DNA of 64,000 bases from Verrucomicrobiota bacterium (GTDB taxonomy: Bacteria > Verrucomicrobiota > Verrucomicrobiia > Chthoniobacterales > Terrimicrobiaceae), in contig JAFKMU010000048.1 in the NCBI GenBank assembly GCA_017305195.1, forward strand, positions 1-64,000, given 5' to 3'. This document shows positions 1-9,981 of the stretch, in pieces (position 1 is the first letter of the stretch; the number at the start of each line of letters is the position of its first letter). The notes below the pieces were generated by a model. It worked only from the letters and a program-made list of their open reading frames with translations, searched no databases and was not told where the DNA came from. Position numbers and translations under genes: made by a program.

Positions 1-123
1 GAAAAGGGCTGCGGTGGCGGAGTCGAGATTGTAGGGCTGGCGACCGTCGAGTTTGGCGCGGACAGGGTCAAAATCCACGAACCAACTCTGAAACAACGCC
101 TGCACCATCTGCTCTAAATGATG
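1..123 (-). pseudogene. HsdS central-region fragment, reading out of the left edge
   Basis: Read on the minus strand this stretch gives [18 protein letters not shown] followed by [12 protein letters not shown]. This is the conserved helical region that follows a target-recognition domain in type I restriction specificity subunits (commonly [22 protein letters not shown]). The frame is open to position 1, so more of the subunit probably lies to the left on the minus strand. It stays open upstream to beyond 195, but nothing recognisable of the first recognition domain is visible there. The family call rests on motif memory. Whether the left-hand part is a complete gene, an inverted cassette or a remnant cannot be seen from this window. 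Confidence 0.6.
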
Positions 124-134
124 ATTTATCGTAG

Positions 135-272
135 CAGTTGGCCGGGATTTTATGCCACTCTCTGGAAGTAAGACGGCAAGCAAACCAGAATGCCATGACT
201 GATTCTCACCAAAATCTCGCCACCTTGTTGCCGAAGCTGCTGAGCGGGGAAATTTGCCCTACAGGCAACTAA
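135..272 (+). pseudogene. HsdS C-terminal tail remnant
   Basis: This plus-strand frame opens after a stop at 132-134 and ends at 270-272 with [14 protein letters not shown] and six further residues. LLPKLLSGE is the usual C-terminal end of type I specificity (HsdS) subunits. The remainder of such a gene is missing upstream: the preceding bases encode HsdS sequence on the opposite strand. An internal ATG at 195 would give 25 residues. It ends 18 bp before the SIR2 gene, the position expected for hsdS in an hsdM-hsdS-(insert)-hsdR operon. I read it as the 3' end of an hsdS whose body was exchanged or inverted. Confidence 0.55.
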
Positions 273-290
273 TCGAGAATTACAACGCTT

Positions 291-1433
291 ATGCCCGACG
301 ACCTATCTCCACTCAAAGAGTCAACCTTCGCCACGGCACTCAACGAGCTCGATGACCTTCTAACGCAAAGCGGAAAAGCGTTCTTGATCGGTGCAGGGTG
401 CAGCAAGTGTGCGGAACTGCCCCTCATGGCGGAACTCACGTCCAAGAGCCTCGCGAGCGCAAAGTTGAGCGCGACCACAAAGACAATCCTCTCTGCCATT
501 CAAGGACTCTTTGCCGGTGCAAACGCCGCGAATATAGAAGACTACTTGAGCGAGTTGGTCGATCTTGTCGCAATAGCAGAACGGCGCGGTGTCCGTGGAG
601 CAACGAGCCACACGGCTCCACTTGCCGGTGTCGATTACACTGCAAAACAACTCAAGGACGCGGTGGATGAAATCAAAGCGGCGATTGCTGAAGTGATCGA
701 TGTGCCGGTGTCGATGGATGTTCACTGGAAATTCATCCAAGCAGTTCATCGGCCGTCTCGGCCCGGTAGAACGGTGGCGGTTCGTCCCGTCGATTACTTG
801 ATTTTGAACTACGACACGCTCATTGAGAGTGCGCTAGCCCTTCAAAAGCTGCGTTATGCCGACGGAATGAACGGGGGCAACAGCGCATGGTGGGATCTGG
901 CGACTTTCGAGGCAGAGGGACTTGCAGCCCGTGTAATAAAACTTCATGGATCGATTGACTGGAGCGAAATGTCCGGCGAACCACTGCCACGAAGGATCGA
1001 CAAGAATCTCAGATTGCCCACCGGTAACGAACAAAAGGTTCTGATCTGGCCCGCATCTACAAAATACCGCGAAACCCAGCGCGACCCCTATGCGCAGCTG
1101 TCCAGCCTTGCACGTCGCGCACTTCGCCCACCATCCGGCACTCAAACCGTGTTGACGATCTGCGGTTACAGCTTTGGCGATTCCCACATCAACATCGAAA
1201 TCGAGCGAGCACTTCGTGAATCAGGAGGCGAATTGACAATTGTCGTCTTCACATTTGATGAAGAGCCAACCGGCGATCTCAAGCGGCTCCACGAAGACAA
1301 GGACATCAGCGAACAAATCCGAATCTACGCCCGCAAGGGATTCTTTCACGGTGCAACTGTAACCAAGTCGGCAGTCGATCTGCCCTGGTCCAAATTCGAA
1401 AACATTGCCCGCCTTCTTGGAGGTGAACGATGA
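291..1433 (+). CDS. SIR2-domain protein of a SIR2-HerA defence pair
   Basis: 380 aa. The N-terminal nucleotide-binding signature GAGCS is at about residues 34-38, an NYD motif (in place of the QN(I/V)D of classical sirtuins) near 173, KLHGSID with the catalytic-type His near 218-222, and GYSFGDSHIN near 292-301. These are the hallmarks of SIR2-like NAD-binding/NADase domains in antiphage systems. The gene overlaps the next one, a HerA ATPase, by four bases (ATGA), so the two are probably co-translated. SIR2 plus HerA is a known antiphage pair in which SIR2 depletes NAD in a complex with HerA. That function is inferred here from architecture and pairing. No membrane segment is visible, so it should be cytoplasmic. 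Confidence 0.88.
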   Translation: MPDDLSPLKESTFATALNELDDLLTQSGKAFLIGAGCSKCAELPLMAELTSKSLASAKLSATTKTILSAIQGLFAGANAANIEDYLSELVDLVAIAERRGVRGATSHTAPLAGVDYTAKQLKDAVDEIKAAIAEVIDVPVSMDVHWKFIQAVHRPSRPGRTVAVRPVDYLILNYDTLIESALALQKLRYADGMNGGNSAWWDLATFEAEGLAARVIKLHGSIDWSEMSGEPLPRRIDKNLRLPTGNEQKVLIWPASTKYRETQRDPYAQLSSLARRALRPPSGTQTVLTICGYSFGDSHINIEIERALRESGGELTIVVFTFDEEPTGDLKRLHEDKDISEQIRIYARKGFFHGATVTKSAVDLPWSKFENIARLLGGER

Positions 1434-3132
1434 GCAATGAATCCCATAATCCGAATGATCCTTTAGAGAACCTCGCCATCGGGACGATCATCGAGGTTGA
1501 TGGATCTCACATTGTTGCGGAACTGAAACCGGGCATCACTGAACTGTCCCGAGTCTTTGGAGGCGATACTTACCCGATTGGGCAGTTTGGTTCGATCGTA
1601 AAAATCCATTTTGGTCGGAGGATCATCTTTGCCTTCGTCGGGCGGCTCCGAATGAAGGCGGAATACGAGCTTGAGCGTGGCATTGCGCCACAAGCAGCAA
1701 ACGACGAGCGAGTAATTGAAGCAGACCTCTTTGGCGAAGGTGAGTGGCTGCGCAACACGACCGTTACACCTGTTGGCTGGGAGCTGAAGTTCGACCGTGG
1801 AGTTGCAACTTATCCGCTTCCGCAACAAACCGTTTACCTCACGCCCAAACGCGAGCTTCGCTTCATTTACGGTCATGGGAAAGGCCCCTCCGTCCATCTT
1901 GGTGAGCATGTTGGGACAGGTGGGACAAAGTGTTTTGCCGAGATGAATGAACTACTCGGAAAGCACACAGCTATTCTGGGCTCAACGGGCGCGGGAAAAT
2001 CAGGCACGGTTGCTGCAGTTCTTCACAGTCTCCTCGAAAGGGGCACTGAAGCTGGCTTAGCCAATTGGAAGCCGCGGATCGTTGTGCTCGATCCGCATAA
2101 CGAGTATTCGGTCGCATTTCCGGGCCACAAGAAACTTTCCACGGATGACGGCTCGTTGGTCTTGCCTTACTGGCTCTTGAATTTTTCGGAGACGGTGGCA
2201 TTGGTGATCGGCAAGACTGAGTTTGTCGCGACATCTCAGGCAAACATAGTGAAAGTAGCGCTGCTTAAGGCCAGGGTAGAAGGCGCTAAGGCTCTTGGAC
2301 TGACTCCAGCAAAGATTACGGTGGACTCTCCTGTGCCCTACAAGCTGTCGACTTTTATTGCCGCCGTCGAAGCCGACAAGCCGCCGCAAGCAAGCAAACA
2401 GGATTCCCATAACTCTATTTTGGAAAAGCTCGACGTGTTAGTTCGGGATGCTCGTGTTGCCTTTATGATGAATGAGTGGAACGGTGCTGCTCAGGATCCA
2501 TTTTCGGCAATTTTATTGCAACTTGTGAGTGATGGAGCACAGCCTAGAATCGTAGATCTTTCTGGAGTTCCTAACGAGGTTGCCGGTGTTTCAAGTGCGG
2601 TGATCGCACGGACACTCTTCAACCTGAAAGTTTGGCAGACGGCAGACGAACGCCAAAATGATCCTGTCTTGCTCGTCTGCGAAGAAGCGCACCGATACGT
2701 CCCCAATCGTGGAGAAGCTCAATACGAAGCTGCGCAAGAGGCAATTCGGCGGATAGCGAAGGAAGGCCGTAAATATGGAATCGGGCTCCTGTTGGTATCG
2801 CAGCGGCCAAGTGAGGTCGAGGCGACAGTGTTATCGCAGTGCAATAGCTGGATCATTCTACGGATTACTAATGACGCGGATCGTGAGCACGTCCGTGCGA
2901 TTCTTCCTGATTCCATGGCGGGACTTACCAAGATGCTTTCAGGATTGCGGCGACAGGAAGCGATTTTTGTCGGGCAAGCGGCAGTCTTGCCGTCGAGAAT
3001 TCTAATTCGTTCCCTCACGCCTGAGCAATTACCACGCTCGAATGACATCGACTTTGATAAAGGCTGGCAGGCGGCAGCATTGAACGATGCTCAACTCTCG
3101 GCCATCGCGAGCAAGTGGCGGTATCAGACCAA

Positions 3133-3136
<4 letters not shown>
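1430..3136 (+). CDS. HerA-like hexameric ATPase, partner of SIR2
   Basis: 568 aa. An N-terminal beta-rich HAS-barrel-like region (about 15-75) is followed by a FtsK/HerA-type P-loop ATPase: Walker A GSTGAGKS at about 184-191, Walker [10 protein letters not shown] near 412-420, and a QRPSEVE motif near 455 typical of HerA. The length and order match archaeal/bacterial HerA translocases. The start overlaps the SIR2 stop by ATGA and the stop overlaps the hsdR start by ATGA, so all three genes form one coupled operon. In SIR2-HerA systems HerA assembles with SIR2 and is needed for defence. A role together with the type I enzyme is only suggested by the location. Confidence 0.9.
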
Positions 3137-6261
<3,125 letters not shown>

Positions 6262-6352
6262 TGGTCCATGTTCTAGGAATGAGTTCTCTTCCTTGATTGC
6301 TGCAAATAGACTCCACGCAACCATCTGTCTCCGGTAGGGTTACTTGCTACAC

Positions 6353-6595
6353 ATGCCACTCGGAATCACCGAACAAATTATTTTCGACCACATCAAAGCC
6401 AACCGAGCCAATCGGGAGTTTTGGGACGGGAAAATTCGCCAGTTTCGGACCGAGGGAAAAAATGAAAATGAAGTTATTGCATTTTGGTCAATGGTATTCT
6501 TTCGTCCACAAAATGTAGTAATTTGGCATGACGGGTGGGTGCTGCTCATTAAAATCTCGCTAGAGAGGGATGCCAAGAACAGCTTGAGTTTTTGA
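6353..6595 (+). CDS. small hypothetical protein
   Basis: 80 aa from the ATG at 6353; an in-frame ATG at 6344 would add three residues. It begins MPLGITEQIIFDHIKANRAN and is rich in aromatic residues near the middle (FWSMVFF, NVVIWHDGW). The stretch is visibly more AT-rich than the flanking genes, which fits acquired DNA. I recognise no family, motif or signal peptide. It lies downstream of hsdR on the same strand in the accessory island. It could be a degraded or chance reading frame, so confidence is low. Confidence 0.3.
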   Translation: MPLGITEQIIFDHIKANRANREFWDGKIRQFRTEGKNENEVIAFWSMVFFRPQNVVIWHDGWVLLIKISLERDAKNSLSF

Positions 6596-6621
6596 CGCCC
6601 CCTGCTCGGTGAACCTGTTCT

Positions 6622-6970
6622 CAACTGGGAACACATCCCGCCAACTGGGAACGTAGCTTTTGGTGGATGATTTCATCCATCTTCCGATTCTCGCATTGTG
6701 AATTATGCCCCGAGTTGGGGGCAACCCTCCCATTTTCTGACTCTAAGGTGGTCTTCATGAATCGAAACGGAAGCCGCCGCCAGATCACTCGCCTCGCGAT
6801 AAATCGCCTTCGTGGAACGACGAAATGTTGGCTCGGGAACTCCCGTTATTGCTTCGGTGATTTTTATCCAATTTTGGAGAAATGCCTCGAAGCAAACCGG
6901 CTAACCTTTTCGACCATTCAGCAAAATCCCGGCTCGAAAACTTGTAAGCAAGTTGCACCCAACTGGGAGC
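6622..6970 (+). repeat. short direct repeats CAACTGGGAAC
   Basis: CAACTGGGAAC occurs at 6622-6632 and again at 6642-6652, exactly 20 bp apart (about two helical turns). A one-mismatch copy, CAACTGGGAGC, is at 6960-6970. Repeats phased like this can be protein-binding iterons or promoter operators. They flank a small reading frame ahead of the mobilisation genes. The function is not determined. Confidence 0.4.
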
Positions 6971-6996
6971 AGGTTGTTCTCGATCCTCGGGCATAG
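6757..6996 (+). CDS. small basic hypothetical protein
   Basis: 79 aa starting MNRNGSRRQITRLAINRLRG. An AAGGTGG sequence five to six bases upstream is a fair ribosome binding site and favours the ATG at 6757. The N-terminal third is strongly basic, which could suit nucleic-acid binding, but no family is recognisable. It sits between hsdR and the mobilisation genes on the same strand. The third CAACTGGGA-type repeat lies inside its 3' end. The whole interval 6262-7020 otherwise holds only the 80-aa frame at 6353 and the repeat pair at 6622-6652. Confidence 0.35.
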   Translation: MNRNGSRRQITRLAINRLRGTTKCWLGNSRYCFGDFYPILEKCLEANRLTFSTIQQNPGSKTCKQVAPNWEQVVLDPRA

Positions 6997-7020
6997 TTCA
7001 CCCTTCCAACCCATAAAACC

Positions 7021-7308
7021 ATGAAAGCAAAATCCTCCTTCCAACGAGTGTCCATCGACGGAATGCGTCCGTTGGCCTTGACGAAAAAACAAATCATCGC
7101 CGTGCTCGGATCAGCCAAGCTAGTGGACCGCATGCTGTGGGCGACCCGGTATGTGGGTGGAAATTGGTTTACGATCATTCGGGAAGGCCGTGACCTTCTC
7201 GTGGCCACGGAATCCGTAGAAGCGGCTTATGTGCGGTTGGTTGGCGGAGAACTTCCTCCGTTGATGCCGAGCGAGCGCAAAGCGGCTGAAACCGGGGTGA
7301 CGGCATGA
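7021..7308 (+). CDS. small hypothetical protein, possibly DNA-binding
   Basis: 95 aa. The segment PLALTKKQIIAVLGSAKLVD looks helix-turn-helix-like and resembles the N-terminal region of excisionase/AlpA-like or helix-turn-helix_17 proteins, but the match is not strong enough for a family name. Gene order (before a MobC/TraD-like gene and a relaxase on the same strand) suggests a regulatory or accessory role in a mobilisable element. No signal peptide or membrane segment is seen. The 172 bp that follow (7309-7481) contain nothing I recognise. Confidence 0.5.
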   Translation: MKAKSSFQRVSIDGMRPLALTKKQIIAVLGSAKLVDRMLWATRYVGGNWFTIIREGRDLLVATESVEAAYVRLVGGELPPLMPSERKAAETGVTA

Positions 7309-7481
7309 AAATTCAGCCTCCATTCGTTTTCCTATCAGCCTGTTTGCGGCCAATAGGAAGAAAAGTCTCACCGCGTCGGAGACGGTCTTTCCGTAGTTTT
7401 CATTCTCTCCGTTTCCACGCGCCCGTTGTGGGGCAGCAGTTCCACAAAAATCTCGTTCCCTAAACCTCCACGATTCCCACC

Positions 7482-7763
7482 ATGCAAATCACCACATCCC
7501 ACCAGCAGAAAATCGAACGCCTTGAAGCCGAACGCCGCCAGATTGAAGATCGTCTGCGCCGGATGAAGCGTGCCGCCCAGACCGCCGAGCGCAAAAAACA
7601 GACCCGCGCCAAGATCATCATTGGGGCCCTGGTCCTGCGCGATCATCAAAAGCTTCTGCCCCAACTTATCGCTCTGGCTTCTCGGCAAGACGCAGAGCTT
7701 TTGCGCTCTGCCTTTCCTTCCGTCGCGAAGGAAGTGCCAGCGATAGCCGCTTCACGCCTGTAA
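7482..7763 (+). CDS. MobC/TraD-like relaxosome accessory protein
   Basis: 93 aa. A charged coiled-coil N-terminus (about 8-40, IERLEAERRQIEDRLRRMKR) is followed by KKQTRAKIIIGALVLRD. The R(K)TR-x-(I/L)-x-GA pattern is typical of the short C-terminal module of conjugal TraD/MobC proteins found just upstream of MobA/MobL relaxases. It lies 186 bp upstream of such a relaxase, with the oriT-like hairpin between them, which supports the assignment. Expected role: helping the relaxase recognise or process oriT. The family call is from pattern and context only. Confidence 0.6.
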   Translation: MQITTSHQQKIERLEAERRQIEDRLRRMKRAAQTAERKKQTRAKIIIGALVLRDHQKLLPQLIALASRQDAELLRSAFPSVAKEVPAIAASRL

Positions 7764-7822
7764 GCGAGCCAGCCATGCACGCGAGACTACCGAGCCACCG
7801 GAGGCTTTCTTTGAAAGCTGAA

Positions 7823-7869
7823 GCGCACTTACGCATCGTGGGGTTGCCCCCACGACGCGAGTGCGCCCC
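7823..7869. other. candidate origin of transfer (IncQ/MobQ-like)
   Basis: A perfect hairpin CGTGGGG-TTGC-CCCCACG (7837-7854) is followed six bases later by GAGTGCGCCCC (7859-7869). On the other side, GTAAGTGCGC is present on the minus strand (7832-7823). The IncQ nick region is recalled as TAAGTGCGCCCT placed next to an inverted repeat, so both the core and the layout resemble it. The site lies between the MobC/TraD-like gene and the MobA/MobL relaxase, where oriT is usually found. AGCGAGCC and GGCTCGCT near 7763 and 7884 form a further outer inverted repeat. Confidence 0.55.
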
Positions 7870-7949
7870 GCCAGCGGCGGGGATGGCTCGCTACCGCGTG
7901 CCTGTCACCTGTTTTCTTTTCCTACAAGCTCACCAGCCGCTTTGCTGAT

Positions 7950-9104
7950 ATGGCGATTTTCCACTTGTCTATTCGCACCATCAGCCGCGCCAAGGGCCAC
8001 AGTGCCGTGGCCCAGGTTGCCTATGACACGCGTTGTAAATTGACCAATGAGCGCACTGGTGAAAAACACGATTGGACCAAGCAAAAAGCCGATCTCCTCG
8101 AATGGCAGGTCATCGGCCCCAAGATGGAGCCCGGCGAGTTGGCCCGCCGGGCCGAACTGGCCGAGAAGCGGTGGGATGCTCGCGTTGGCCGGGCGATGGA
8201 TGTGGCTTTACCCCACGAGCTGAACACGTCTGCTCAATGGGATCTGCTGCGTAATTTCGGCCTTCAACTTCGGGATACCTACGGCGCAGGGCTTTGCGTA
8301 AGTCTGCATCAGCCCAACACGAAAGGCGACCACCGCAATGTCCATGGTCACATTTTCATGACCACTCGCGCCGTTGATGAGGACGGCAATTTCTCGAAAA
8401 AGAAAATCCGGGAACTCGACGACCGAACTCTTGGCCCGCAGCAGGTCGAAAAAATCCGCGAGATGTGGGAGGTTCGCTGCAATCGCGCCCTCCGTAAAGC
8501 CGGGGTGACGGAAGGCGTTTCTCGCCAGTCCCTAAAAGCTCAGGGCATCGAGCGTCCCGCTGAAAAGCACCTCGGCGCAAAAGCCTCGGCCATGGTCCGC
8601 AATGGCTGCCGGATGCGCAAAGCCGATATCAATAAACTCATTTCCTCCGATTCCCGCCGTTTGGCGCAGATCGATTCTCAAATCCTACAACTCCAATCCC
8701 ATGGCCATCGAAGGTCCCAACACCAGTCCGTTCAATCGCAAAACACAACCGCCCAGAAGCAGCATCTGGCAACAAACCGCCATCCGGATCGATCCCTTTC
8801 CCTCGGCCAAACCCACGGGATGGCTCTGTCTGGAAAACAGGGCTCTGCCTCTTCTGGAAATCGACCTTCTCGAAATCGTTCCCAATCTCGGTCTTCACAT
8901 CCGCACCCGGCAGGAGAACTGGCTCGTTTCTTTGCCAAAGGAGCTGCGTTCTCTCGAATTGATCCAAGCCATCACTTCCGGGGAGGTCAATTGCTTGTTG
9001 GCGCCTTGCACGCTCTTCGAATCTTCATCCGAGTCCTCGAATCCGAGCAGCAGCGACAGCAGCAACTCGAAACCCAGCGTCCTGGAATTCGAATGAAGAT
9101 GTAA
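7950..9104 (+). CDS. MobA/MobL-family relaxase (C-terminus doubtful)
   Basis: 384 aa as an open frame. The N-terminus MAIFHLSIRTISRAKGHSAV and the YDTRCKLTNERTG segment are typical of MobA/MobL (MobQ) relaxases. DVALPHELN near residue 89 and the metal-binding GDHRNVHGHIFMTTR segment near 127-141 supply the histidine triad region. Such enzymes nick oriT and pilot the strand in conjugative mobilisation. After about residue 245 the frame becomes Ser/Arg/His/Gln-rich and unlike a folded protein, while the +1 frame from 8701 looks protein-like. The true product may therefore end early or continue by frameshift. At roughly 250 credible residues it is short for the family. Confidence 0.75.
   Translation: MAIFHLSIRTISRAKGHSAVAQVAYDTRCKLTNERTGEKHDWTKQKADLLEWQVIGPKMEPGELARRAELAEKRWDARVGRAMDVALPHELNTSAQWDLLRNFGLQLRDTYGAGLCVSLHQPNTKGDHRNVHGHIFMTTRAVDEDGNFSKKKIRELDDRTLGPQQVEKIREMWEVRCNRALRKAGVTEGVSRQSLKAQGIERPAEKHLGAKASAMVRNGCRMRKADINKLISSDSRRLAQIDSQILQLQSHGHRRSQHQSVQSQNTTAQKQHLATNRHPDRSLSLGQTHGMALSGKQGSASSGNRPSRNRSQSRSSHPHPAGELARFFAKGAAFSRIDPSHHFRGGQLLVGALHALRIFIRVLESEQQRQQQLETQRPGIRMKM
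8701..9096 (+). CDS. hypothetical protein overlapping the relaxase 3' end
   Basis: 131 aa in the +1 frame relative to the relaxase. It has ordinary globular character: segments such as ALPLLEIDLLEIVPNLGLHI and WLVSLPKELRSLELIQAITS, then a Ser-rich tail. I cannot name a family. It is either an independent overlapping gene or the continuation of the relaxase after a frameshift near 8640-8700. The overlap of nearly 400 bp is unusual, and one of the two frames is probably not translated to its full length. The next 165 bp hold only a short inverted repeat at 9121-9140. Confidence 0.45.
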   Translation: MAIEGPNTSPFNRKTQPPRSSIWQQTAIRIDPFPSAKPTGWLCLENRALPLLEIDLLEIVPNLGLHIRTRQENWLVSLPKELRSLELIQAITSGEVNCLLAPCTLFESSSESSNPSSSDSSNSKPSVLEFE

Positions 9105-9260
9105 ATGACGTAGAAAACCTCCATTTGGGCGGACAAATGGCGGATAAATTTTCGCAACTTCCAGTCATTTCTGTGTGCTGCCTGTAAATTCGCAAAATTT
9201 AAGCAGAAAAGCGGGCAAATACGAATGCCAATCACTGTAAGACATTAACTATGAAACAGA

Positions 9261-9293
9261 AAGCCCCGTTGGAGAGCAATTCCAACGGGGCTT
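9261..9293 (-). terminator. rho-independent terminator after tRNA-fMet
   Basis: A 13-bp perfect stem (AAGCCCCGTTGGA paired with TCCAACGGGGCTT, loop 9274-9280) begins six bases past the tRNA 3' end. On the minus strand it is followed by the T-rich CTGTTT. It is placed to end transcription of the tRNA. Confidence 0.85.
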
Positions 9294-9298
9294 CAAAT

Positions 9299-9375
<77 letters not shown>

Positions 9376-9423
9376 GTTAGGATGTTTCAAGGTATACGAC
9401 TTTCTCCGAGTCGCAAGGATTTT

Positions 9424-9981
9424 TTACAGATTTATCGAAGATCGAAACTTGGGCGGGATCGATCCGGGAATGATCAGGACTTTCGCCCCGGTGCCGACGG
9501 TGTCGTAAAGGGAGATGACGTCGATGGACCTCATGCGGATGCACCCGTAGCTGGCTGGAAGACCAATGTTTCGCTCCTCCGGGGTCCCGTGAATATAAAT
9601 GAGCCGACCAAAAGAGTTCTTGTTTCCAGCCTCCAGACCGTCGAGCCAGAGAATGCGCGTGACGATGGGATCACGTCCCGGTGCATCGACGGCGATGACC
9701 TCGCCGGTCAGCCGGCGCGATTTGAAGACCGCTCCGGCGGGGGCTCCGGCGCCGATCTTCTTCTTGATGCGAAACAGGCCCAGCGGGGTCGCATTGCTGT
9801 TGGGACGGCTGCCGAGGCCGTACTTGGAGGTCGACACGGGATACTCGGCGATCTTTTCCTCGTCGCGGAATACGACCATGCGCTGGTCGGCCGCGCTGAT
9901 CAGGATGCGATGATGGGTGTCTCCGGCGCATCCGGCCAGCAGGGCCAGCGCCGCAACGGCGAAGAGGCGTCGCACGTTCAC
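9424..9981 (-). CDS. L,D-transpeptidase (YkuD) lipoprotein
   Basis: 185 aa from a GTG at 9981, chosen because it overlaps the upstream glycosyltransferase stop (GTGA) and gives a clean lipoprotein signal, LFAVAALALLAGC. The YkuD catalytic signature is present: IHGTPEERNIGLPASYGCIR with the His, Ser, Gly, active Cys and Arg in the expected spacing. Such enzymes form 3-3 crosslinks in peptidoglycan or anchor proteins to it in the periplasm. The protein is short, consisting of one catalytic domain only. Coupling to a polysaccharide synthase suggests an envelope-related operon. Confidence 0.88.
   Translation of the reverse strand: MNVRRLFAVAALALLAGCAGDTHHRILISAADQRMVVFRDEEKIAEYPVSTSKYGLGSRPNSNATPLGLFRIKKKIGAGAPAGAVFKSRRLTGEVIAVDAPGRDPIVTRILWLDGLEAGNKNSFGRLIYIHGTPEERNIGLPASYGCIRMRSIDVISLYDTVGTGAKVLIIPGSIPPKFRSSINL

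Noticed and set aside
6785-6994. A 69-codon minus-strand frame between hsdR and the mobilisation genes
   Set aside because: It overlaps the plus-strand frame at 6757, which has a better ribosome binding site; no family is recognisable.
9121-9140. Inverted repeat CCATTTG-GGCGGA-CAAATGG after the relaxase as a terminator
   Set aside because: Stem of 7 bp with low GC and no T tract close by; listed only as a possible protein-binding site without support.
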